A DNA stretch of 64,000 nt from Hymenobacter sp. YIM 151500-1. Its GTDB lineage: Bacteria; Bacteroidota; Bacteroidia; Cytophagales; Hymenobacteraceae. This document shows positions 49,403-57,667 of this stretch, piece by piece; within the stretch, counting starts at the first letter, position 1; each line of letters begins with the position of its first letter. The notes beneath the pieces were generated by a model. That model worked only from the letters and a program-made list of their open reading frames with translations. It was not told where the DNA came from and did not search any database. The DNA is taken from positions 992,001-1,056,000 of the forward strand of contig NZ_CP110139.1 of NCBI RefSeq assembly GCF_025979885.1, written 5' to 3'. The position numbers and the translations under genes were made by a program.

Positions 49403-49831
49403 ATGCACTGGCTTCTGCTGGCCCTGCTCACGGCCCTGTGTCTGGCCCTGTACAACTTCTTTATCAAGCTGGCGGCCGACCACATTTCGGCGGCGGCTGG
49501 GGCCGTGATTCTGCAGCTGGTAGCCGCGGCCCTGGGGGCCGGGTGGCTGCTGTGGCTTCGCCTGAAGGGTCAGCCCGCGGAGTTCAGCAGCCGGGGCGTA
49601 GGCCTGGCCGTGCTGGCCGGGGTGGGCGTGGGGCTGGCCGAAATCCTGACATTTGTGGTATTCGGGCGGGGCGTGCCGTCGTCGGTGGGCACGCCGGTGA
49701 TTGTGGGCGGCTCGGTGCTGCTCACGGCCGTGCTCGGCTTGCTGCTCTTGCGCGAAACGTTGGCCTGGCCGCAGGCGCTGGGCCTGGTGTGCATCGTAGT
49801 GGGCATTGCCCTGCTGGCCCGCGGGCACTAA
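49403..49831 (+). CDS. EamA-family half-size transporter
   Basis: A 142-residue inner-membrane protein with about five hydrophobic helices (MHWLLLALLTALCLALYNFF, AGAVILQLVAAALGAGWLLW, GLAVLAGVGVGLAEILTFVV, GTPVIVGGSVLLTAVLGLLL, ALGLVCIVVGIALLA). This is one EamA unit, half of the usual ten-helix drug/metabolite exporter, so it likely works as a dimer like small multidrug-resistance proteins. Substrate unknown. Confidence 0.88.
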   Translation: MHWLLLALLTALCLALYNFFIKLAADHISAAAGAVILQLVAAALGAGWLLWLRLKGQPAEFSSRGVGLAVLAGVGVGLAEILTFVVFGRGVPSSVGTPVIVGGSVLLTAVLGLLLLRETLAWPQALGLVCIVVGIALLARGH

Positions 49832-49923
49832 GCTTTGGTGTGCAGGGTGGGGGAAGGATAGGAGCGGAAAGCAACTCGTTAGAGCCGCACTGCCGCCGGG
49901 CTAGAGCCAGTTGCATAATGCGG

Positions 49924-49961
49924 CAGCGGCAGCGCTGGTAGGCTACCAACGCCGCCGCTGC
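49924..49961. terminator. bidirectional terminator-like hairpin
   Basis: GCAGCGGC-A-GCG-CTGGTAG pairs with CTACCAA-CGC-C-GCCGCTGC in the gap between the convergent EamA and HdeD genes; the stem has small bulges and no T-tract. Confidence 0.5.
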
Positions 49962-49986
49962 GGGTGTTCTGAGGTGGTGTGGAGCG

Positions 49987-50541
49987 CTACGTGGTGCTTA
50001 GCTGGTCCTTGTGCCGACGCAGGCGCCAGGCCAGAATGCCCAGCAGGATGCCAAACCCGAAAGCGTAGGCGCCCAGCACCCAGCCCAGCGCTACCACGCC
50101 CGCCTCGGGCCGGAAAAACAGGTAGAGTCCGGCCACCACGCTCAGTATTCCGCCCAAAATCAGGGTCCACTCGCCGGTGAGCTGGCGCCGGAGCCGGATG
50201 GCCGTCACAATTTCCAGGATACCGGTAACCAGCGCCCAGGTAGCCACAATGTAGAGCAGCACCAGCGCCGTTACGCCGGGCACCATCAGGGCGGCAATGC
50301 CCGCCACCAGGCTCACCACGCCTTCCAGCAGCAGCGTCCACCACCGGGGCTCCTCCCGGCTGCTCCGCGCCGCCGCCCACAACGACAGCACTCCATCAAA
50401 CAGGCAATAGCCAGCCACCAGCGTAATCAGCAGCAGCAGCGACAAGCCCGGAAACAACAGCAGCAACAGGCCGGCAATAGCCGCCAGAAGACCCCGCAGG
50501 GCCAGCACCCACCAGTGGGCATGTAAAGCAGAAAGGAACAT
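49987..50541 (-). CDS. HdeD-family membrane protein (DUF308)
   Basis: A 184-residue membrane protein of the HdeD acid-resistance/DUF308 family: six hydrophobic helices in three repeats, each with a Gly-rich turn (WWVLALRGLLAAIAGLLLLL, PGLSLLLLITLVAGYCLFDG, WWTLLLEGVVSLVAGIAALM, GILEIVTAIRLRRQL, EWTLILGGILSVVAGLYLFF). Family role is in membrane stress, not firmly defined. It is transcribed away from the CRISPR array, with its start about 140 bases from the last (degenerate) repeat. Confidence 0.9.
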   Translation of the reverse strand: MFLSALHAHWWVLALRGLLAAIAGLLLLLFPGLSLLLLITLVAGYCLFDGVLSLWAAARSSREEPRWWTLLLEGVVSLVAGIAALMVPGVTALVLLYIVATWALVTGILEIVTAIRLRRQLTGEWTLILGGILSVVAGLYLFFRPEAGVVALGWVLGAYAFGFGILLGILAWRLRRHKDQLSTT

Positions 50542-50684
50542 AGGTAGCAGGTAGTAGTTGGTTGTCGCTGCCAGTGTACTTTCGGAGCCAGCCGGAGGTT
50601 GCGGCCGAGCCGCCCGTTACTGAGGAGTTAGGTAATAGCCTCCCAGGCAACTTTTCTACAGCGAAAGCAGCAGCCGAAAAATTA

Positions 50685-50713
50685 ATTTCAATTCTATACA
50701 GTACGCTCAAATC
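50685..50713 (-). repeat. terminal degenerate CRISPR repeat
   Basis: Matches the consensus at 23 of 29 positions (changes at 11, 13, 19, 22, 24, 28). It marks the leader-distal, oldest end of the array and fixes array direction. Confidence 0.9.
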
Positions 50714-53700
50714 CCAGCTACAATTGAGGAACTACCGCTTTAGTGCCGCATTTCAATTCCACACAGTCCGATTAAAGCCACTTCTCCCACTGCTCCTGCT
50801 CTGCCCAACCCCACATTTCAATTCCACACAGTCCGATTAAAGCCTCGGCCGCATCCTGGGGCAGCTGCTCCAGGTTGTCATTTCAATTCCACACAGTCCG
50901 ATTAAAGCCGTGCCGGCCCTACTTATCTTTGACGAAGCTCACCAATTTCAATTCCACACAGTCCGATTAAAGCCCCGTCCCTCAACCGCTGGGCTGAATG
51001 AAGCTCTTAATTTCAATTCCACACAGTCCGATTAAAGCGAAGATGTTGCTCTTCTGGAAGCCCTTCTTGTAGCCATATTTCAATTCCACACAGTCCGGTT
51101 AAAGCCGGCGACGCGCAGGTGTTCGGGGACGCGCAGGTGTTATTTCAATTCCACACAGTCCGATTAAAGCGGCGGGATGGGGCCGTTAGCCGCTTCGTAG
51201 GCGGCTAATTTCAATTCCACACAGTCCGATTAAAGCCTCTACCTTCGCCAACGTCAGCGAGGCGCGCCGGGCCCTGTACAATTTCAATTCCACACAGTCC
51301 GATTAAAGCGCGCCCGACGGCCGCGGCCCGCCTGCGGGAAGACAAATTTCAATTCCACACAGTCCGATTAAAGCTTTGACGCCCCGGCCTACGTGCTGCT
51401 CACGCAACCCAATTTCAATTCCACACAGTCCGATTAAAGCCACGAAAGTAACGCTCAGCTACGGCACCCAGAACAGATTTCAATTCCACACAGTCCGATT
51501 AAAGCTGGGGCGTTCTCAGGCAGAAGTAGCGCAAGCTATCAATTTCAATTCCACACAGTCCGATTAAAGCAAGGCACGCAGGAGCTGAGTATGCTCGTCT
51601 GCATGAAATTTCAATTCCACACAGTCCGATTAAAGCCCCGTTGGGTGGCGGAGGCAGCCGAGCCCCAGGACATTTCAATTCCACACAGTCCGATTAAAGC
51701 GACAGCGCGGCCAGGGCGCGGGCGTGGTCTTCCTCCATTTCAATTCCACACAGTCCGATTAAAGCCCGCGTGTGCGGTACCGGCTACACACAGGACGCGA
51801 AATTTCAATTCCACACAGTCCGATTAAAGCCCGACAAGCAGCAGAACGACGCCACGGGCGCGCTGGCCTATTTCAATTCCACACAGTCCGATTAAAGCGC
51901 CCGTCAACGGGGCCGTGCTCTACGAAGGCTGCGAATTTCAATTCCACACAGTCCGATTAAAGCCCGCCCACAACTACCCCGCCGCCACCTGCCAAGCCAG
52001 ATTTCAATTCCACACAGTCCGATTAAAGCCTCCGCCTGCGTGGGAAACAGCTTATGGTGCAGAATATTTCAATTCCACACAGTCCGATTAAAGCAAGGCT
52101 ACGACACAGTGCCGGCTTACCTGCTCCGCTATTTCAATTCCACACAGTCCGATTAAAGCCCAGCTTAGCCCCATCGGCCAGCGTATAGGTGCCATATTTC
52201 AATTCCACACAGTCCGATTAAAGCGCGGGCCGTAGCGTTCCAGGGAATCCCGGCCATACAATTTCAATTCCACACAGTCCGATTAAAGCTTTAACTGCTC
52301 AGCAGTGACAACTTCCCCGTTGGCGTATTTCAATTCCACACAGTCCGATTAAAGCGGTAACCCTGCACGGTCAGGCGGCTGCCCTGCTTGCATTTCAATT
52401 CCACACAGTCCGATTAAAGCATGCCCCGGAAGGCGTAGTTCTGCTGCGTATTCTTGATTTCAATTCCACACAGTCCGATTAAAGCGCCATCAGCGTCAGC
52501 GCCTTCCGGCTCATCACCTTCATTTCAATTCCACACAGTCCGATTAAAGCCCGGGATGCTGGCCTGCTCAGGCGTGCTGTGCAGCATATTTCAATTCCAC
52601 ACAGTCCGATTAAAGCGATTCGTCCGAAATAGAAAGACTTTTTGCCTTTTGATTTCAATTCCACACAGTCCGATTAAAGCGTGCCGGGCGGTGTGCGTGC
52701 TGGCTGCCTGCCACTTATTTCAATTCCACACAGTCCGATTAAAGCGGCCGGTGTACAAGGCCCTGCGCAAGCTCGGCATAACATTTCAATTCCACACAGT
52801 CCGATTAAAGCACGCCGATGGCAGCGAGTCGGTGGTGTACGTGAAAGAATTTCAATTCCACACAGTCCGATTAAAGCCAGCGAAGGCCAGCCGGGCGTGC
52901 TGACCCAGCTGGCAAATTTCAATTCCACACAGTCCGATTAAAGCGCCCCGGCGCCAAAGAACTCCAGGAGTTCACCACGTATTTCAATTCCACACAGTCC
53001 GATTAAAGCGGCACTATTTGCCGTGCGCTCCACCTGAGCCGTGTATTTCAATTCCACACAGTCCGATTAAAGCCCGCAGAGCGAGGTGCTGCTGCTGCTG
53101 GCCGCGCAGTTATTTCAATTCCACACAGTCCGATTAAAGCCGCAACGGCTTCTTTGCCACCGCGATGCTCACGCTGCTATTTCAATTCCACACAGTCCGA
53201 TTAAAGCACCAATACGTCCACCCCGCCAGCGTGACGGAGCTTCAATTTCAATTCCACACAGTCCGATTAAAGCCTGCAGAAACACGGCAATCGGGCCACT
53301 GCTCGCCACAATTTCAATTCCACACAGTCCGATTAAAGCACTTCCACTCCAGGTCGCCCTGCCGGGCCCCGACCATATTTCAATTCCACACAGTCCGATT
53401 AAAGCTGGTCTACCAGTGTAGCAGATTGCGTCACGTTGTAAATTTCAATTCCACACAGTCCGATTAAAGCCCACCGCAAAGGCTTTATGACCCGCAGAAA
53501 TTAACATTTCAATTCCACACAGTCCGATTAAAGCGCGTACCGGATGAGGAACGCCACGCCGTTGTTGTAGCATTTCAATTCCACACAGTCCGATTAAAGC
53601 TGCAACCACAAGGGAAGGCCAGCCACTTGGTGCCTGATTTCAATTCCACACAGTCCGATTAAAGCGCGTAACCTTCTTGTACTCGGCCGACCCCTCGCCC

Positions 53701-55362
53701 AATTTCAATTCCACACAGTCCGATTAAAGCACTGCCCTTATTTAAATAGGTGGCGGTGTACTTGCATTTCAATTCCACACAGTCCGATTAAAGCTGGCCT
53801 CGACAACCTGGAGCTTCGCGGCTCTAACTAATTTCAATTCCACACAGTCCGATTAAAGCGAAGGTACTGTTCAGCATTTGCGGGCTGCTCCTACTATTTC
53901 AATTCCACACAGTCCGATTAAAGCCGACACCCGCCGGGTGCTGAGTGCCCTTTCCAGAGGATTTCAATTCCACACAGTCCGATTAAAGCGTCACGCCGGT
54001 TACCGTGCCGTCGCTGGCGCGACTAAATTTCAATTCCACACAGTCCGATTAAAGCGCACACGGAATCCGCACTGGCCCGCGCTGAAACCTAATTTCAATT
54101 CCACACAGTCCGATTAAAGCTCAAGTACTCCATTTCAGTGCCATCCGTGTAGGTCAATTTCAATTCCACACAGTCCGATTAAAGCCAGGGCACCCTTGCC
54201 GGTCCCGATGTTGAGGATTCCATTTCAATTCCACACAGTCCGATTAAAGCTCAATCTGCTGGCAATGCACCGTCTTTCCGTGCTCTATTTCAATTCCACA
54301 CAGTCCGATTAAAGCCGGGGCCGGGCCTTCGATTCGCAGCCGGCCAGCACCCATTTCAATTCCACACAGTCCGATTAAAGCGCCGGTGTACAAGGCCCTG
54401 CGCAAGCTCGGCATAACATTTCAATTCCACACAGTCCGATTAAAGCCTCGTACCCTCATGGAAAACCCAAAAGACTATCTCAAATTTCAATTCCACACAG
54501 TCCGATTAAAGCCCCCTTACTCGCTTTTCGATGAACGCCCCCAAATCCTATTTCAATTCCACACAGTCCGATTAAAGCGCTTGGACTCTACCTTCTTGAT
54601 AAGTTCCAAGTCTTATTTCAATTCCACACAGTCCGATTAAAGCTCGTACCCTCATGGAAAACCCAAAAGACTATCTCAGATTTCAATTCCACACAGTCCG
54701 ATTAAAGCCCCTGGCCCGCACCGTGTACCAGGCCATGAACAATCATTTCAATTCCACACAGTCCGATTAAAGCGAGCCGCCCCACTCGGAACGGCTCTGC
54801 AAAACAGCAATTTCAATTCCACACAGTCCGATTAAAGCTCCGCCTGGGCTTCGCGGGCCACCGAGTAGAATTTCAATTTCAATTCCACACAGTCCGATTA
54901 AAGCGGGCCCCCACGTGTGCAGCAAGCCCAGGACTTGTTCCAATTTCAATTCCACACAGTCCGATTAAAGCCTCGGAACGGCTCTGCAAAACAGCACGGC
55001 TTTTTTGAATTTCAATTCCACACAGTCCGATTAAAGCCATTGGCCGCCGCGGTGCGTTTGCCAAAGCTTTCGCCAATTTCAATTCCACACAGTCCGATTA
55101 AAGCTTCCGTGTACAGGCCCGTCCGCAGCTTGTGGGCTAATTTCAATTCCACACAGTCCGATTAAAGCGGAGGTAACGCCCAGGGCGGATAGTCCTGCTG
55201 TAAATTTCAATTCCACACAGTCCGATTAAAGCTGCAGCAGCCCGGAGCCCAGCAAAGCTCCCTGACTTATTTCAATTCCACACAGTCCGATTAAAGCCGA
55301 TTTACCTCGTTGGGGCTAGCGTTGACACAAACTATTTCAATTCCACACAGTCCGATTAAAGC

Positions 55363-55398
55363 ATAGATAAGCGGGTCGCCTAAAGGCTGACCCGCTTT
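55363..55398 (-). other. spacer that is itself a terminator-like hairpin
   Basis: Third spacer from the leader. On the plus strand AAGCGGGTC, GCC TAAA GGC, GACCCGCTT with a following T: nested perfect stems filling most of the spacer. It was probably taken from an intergenic terminator of a phage or plasmid. Confidence 0.85.
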
Positions 55399-55557
55399 AT
55401 TTCAATTCCACACAGTCCGATTAAAGCCTCCACGCCCGCCCCGCCCGATACGCGCTACCTGCATTTCAATTCCACACAGTCCGATTAAAGCCGCAGTTTG
55501 CGGGCGGCTTTGCGGCGGCGTTTTTCCTATTTCAATTCCACACAGTCCGATTAAAGC

Positions 55558-55755
55558 CCGTGACGAAAAGCCACATTTGAGCGTGTAAAGCTACTATTTA
55601 GGTGATGAAAAGAAAGTGTAAAGTCGTCGGTCGGAAATGATATGATTTTGCTGGGGTATCGACGACTGCTGATGCTCAGTTACTTGAGCGGTAGGCGGTG
55701 ACTGATGAAGGCAACATTAGGCTGCCAGGGAGAGAGCGACGACCTCGGGTCTGGT
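55558..55755 (-). promoter_or_regulatory. CRISPR leader region between cas2 and array
   Basis: 198 bases with no ORF, AT-richer than the cas genes. It contains GTGTAAAG twice (55583-55590, 55616-55623) and an 8-bp dyad AGTCGTCG / CGACGACT (55622-55629 with 55660-55667). These are candidates for leader motifs used in spacer integration or the array promoter. No clear TAnnTTTG element was found on the minus strand. Confidence 0.75.
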
Positions 55756-56019
55756 TTATAGAAACGTATCCAACTGGTTCCGCTCCTTGCCCAGGACCTG
55801 TTTCTGTAGCCATTCCTGGCTGCGGCTTTTAAAAACAAGTACGCTGTCCTCGTCTGTGTCCAGGAAGTCGGCGGCTTTGGCCAGCAGTTCCTTCAACTTG
55901 ACCTCCGTGATTTCGCCTTCAAACACCGAGTTCTGAATCCAGTTCAGATAGCGGCGGCAGAGCTTGAGCATTTTGCCCACGCGCTTTTCCTTGATGTCAT
56001 ATACCAATAATACGTACAT
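55756..56019 (-). CDS. cas2: CRISPR-associated endoribonuclease/adaptation protein Cas2
   Basis: Structural partner of Cas1 in the spacer-integration complex. The 87-residue protein has the ferredoxin-like start MYVLLVYDIKEKRVGKMLKL (Asp of VYDI is the conserved acidic residue), CRRYLNWIQNSVFEGEIT and a C-terminal strand SVLVFKSRSQEWLQKQ. It begins two bases after cas1 ends and is the last cas gene before the leader. Confidence 0.96.
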   Translation of the reverse strand: MYVLLVYDIKEKRVGKMLKLCRRYLNWIQNSVFEGEITEVKLKELLAKAADFLDTDEDSVLVFKSRSQEWLQKQVLGKERNQLDTFL

Positions 56020-56020
56020 C

Positions 56021-57028
56021 TTACCACCAGGCTTTAAAGGGTTTATACTCTTCCAGCTGCATCAGGTGCTTGGTGAGCTTGTAGCATTCCAGCTTGATTA
56101 GGTGCTGATAGCTGACGCTGCGCTTGAGGCTGCGGTGCTGAATCGTTTCCTTCAGTCGTTCCTCAAACACGCGCACTACCGTTTTGCGGGCGGGCTCTTT
56201 GAGCACGCACCGGCCCAGGTCCTGCACGAAGTCCTTGGGCTGAATTTCTTTTTTATTGAGCACCCGAAAGATGAGCCGGTCCACCAGCAGGGGCTTGAAG
56301 ACCTCGGCCAAATCCAGAGCCAGGGAGAAGCGGCGAGTGCCCGGCTCGTGCAGGAAGCTGATGGTAGGGTTGAGCTGGGTGTGGTAAATCTGCGACAAGC
56401 AGGCTGCGTAGCAAAGCATGTTGCCGAACGACATCAGTGCGTTCAGCTCGTTCTGCGGCGGCTGGGTGGTGCGCGTGCCGAAACTGTAGTCACCCGGCAC
56501 CAGCCTATCGAAGCCGGCGTAGTAGGTTTGGCGGATGTTGCCTTCCAGCCCCATCAGCTCGGGCACGGCCGCGGCGTGGGGAAGGGCGGCCACGTAGCCC
56601 TCAATCTGGTCGATGTACACGGCCACGTCGCGGCCCCGGCCCTGGTAGTAGCGCAGGTTTTTGAGCAAGTTGAAGGCCGAACCCTCCACAAACTTACGGG
56701 CCAGCGCCATCCGCTTGGGCTTGGAGATATAGTGCTGGGTCTGCTGCACCTGTAGCTTGCCGGCCAGCAGATACTCCTTGGCCATAAACGAGCCGGTGTA
56801 GTGCTCGTAGTAATCGAAGAAGTGCACTGAGATACCCTGCTTACCCAGAAAGTTGTACAAGCTGGAGTTGGCATCCAGCGAGCCGAACACATATAGGTCG
56901 GCCACGTCCTCTACGGGCAGGTACTTTACCTGGCCCGGCAGACCGTCCTCGTCGTAGGCCGTGTATTGTAGGGTGTTGTCTTTGCGGGCCAGCCGGCCGG
57001 GGTTAAACAGGTAGTAGGTTTTTCGCAT
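56021..57028 (-). CDS. cas1: CRISPR-associated integrase Cas1
   Basis: Metal-dependent integrase that inserts new spacers at the leader end. 335 residues from ATG 57028 (MRKTYYLFNPGRLARKDNTL); the longer upstream frame is non-coding. N-terminal beta domain YVFGSLDANSSLYNFLGKQG; C-terminal helical domain with the three catalytic residues in PPQNELNALMSFGN (Glu), PTISFLHEPG (His) and ALDLAEVFKPLLVDR (Asp). Type I-B-like length. It follows cas4 after a 124-base gap that contains a short TGAGTGGTGAGG tract, so it may have separate expression. Confidence 0.97.
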   Translation of the reverse strand: MRKTYYLFNPGRLARKDNTLQYTAYDEDGLPGQVKYLPVEDVADLYVFGSLDANSSLYNFLGKQGISVHFFDYYEHYTGSFMAKEYLLAGKLQVQQTQHYISKPKRMALARKFVEGSAFNLLKNLRYYQGRGRDVAVYIDQIEGYVAALPHAAAVPELMGLEGNIRQTYYAGFDRLVPGDYSFGTRTTQPPQNELNALMSFGNMLCYAACLSQIYHTQLNPTISFLHEPGTRRFSLALDLAEVFKPLLVDRLIFRVLNKKEIQPKDFVQDLGRCVLKEPARKTVVRVFEERLKETIQHRSLKRSVSYQHLIKLECYKLTKHLMQLEEYKPFKAWW

Positions 57029-57152
57029 AGACCACGGATGTATTGAATTTGACGGGTGTAGCAGCTGTTGTAGGCAACTCACCTGCGGCTGTACATTGGG
57101 GCAGGCGTTAATGGGCAAGTGGGCACCACCTCGTTATTTCTCACCTCACCAC

Positions 57153-57662
57153 TCACTCGCCCACGTAGCAGAAGTCGTAGTAGCTGCACTGGCGGCAGAA
57201 GGGCTTATTGATAGTGGGCGGACAGGGAGCTTCTTCGGCTTGTAGCTGCCGGATGCCGGTTAGCCACTGCTGAATGGCCGTGCGGTCGTCGGCGGTGAGC
57301 GAGACGTGCAGGGTCTGGCGTTGCTTGGGGTACTCCAGAATGGCCGTGGGGCCTTCCACACCGGCTTCTTCCAGTAGCCAGAGGTAGTATTTGAGCTGGG
57401 CCACGTGCGACTCTTCCAGCTTCTGCGACGACTTGATTTCGTGCACCACGCGACGGTGTGGGTCGTAGAAATCAATCTTGCTGCCGCCGAGGCTGATTTC
57501 CCGGTACCGCTCGGCCCGCTGGGGGTAGGCCGTCTGGTGCAGCAGCTCGCCACCCTGCACGGCCTCGGAAGTATGCTCCATCCACAGGTCCCGGTCAAAC
57601 AGCCACAGCTTGCGGTGGCAGACGTGGTAGTACTTGACGTGGGTAGCGGTGATGATGCGCAT
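57153..57662 (-). CDS. cas4: CRISPR-associated exonuclease Cas4
   Basis: RecB-like nuclease that trims prespacers and helps choose PAM-bearing ones. 169 residues: C15 in HVCHRKLWLF and the cluster C156-x2-C159-x5-C165 (PFCRQCSYYDFCYVGE) hold the 4Fe-4S cluster; the nuclease core has Asp64 in SKIDFYD, and Glu75-x-Lys77 in EIKSSQ with following QLKYYLWLLEE. Five bases separate it from cas3 upstream. The stop TGA leads into a TGAGTGGTGAGGTGAG stretch. Confidence 0.96.
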   Translation of the reverse strand: MRIITATHVKYYHVCHRKLWLFDRDLWMEHTSEAVQGGELLHQTAYPQRAERYREISLGGSKIDFYDPHRRVVHEIKSSQKLEESHVAQLKYYLWLLEEAGVEGPTAILEYPKQRQTLHVSLTADDRTAIQQWLTGIRQLQAEEAPCPPTINKPFCRQCSYYDFCYVGE

Positions 57663-57667
57663 AATTA

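Larger units (their letters stand above)
50685..55557 (-). CRISPR. type I-B CRISPR array, 75 repeats and 74 spacers
   Basis: Counting every copy gives 75 repeats of 29 nt (plus strand begins ATTTCAATTCC and ends GATTAAAGC) separated by 74 spacers, mostly 35-38 nt, one of 44 nt (51237-51280). The array is read on the minus strand: there the repeat ends ATTGAAAT, the usual I-B type 8-nt crRNA 5' handle shape; the degenerate repeat is at the low-coordinate end and the leader and cas2 at the high-coordinate end. One repeat (51077-51105) has G for A at position 22. The leader-proximal repeat (55529-55557) is consensus. Spacers show three sets of near-duplicates or overlaps (52746/54382, 54447/54644, 54774/54972). 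Confidence 0.98.

Noticed and set aside
50714..55528. Many ORFs across the array with repeated FQFHTVRLK or ISIPHSPIK peptides
   Set aside because: They are translations of the CRISPR repeat in different frames, not genes.
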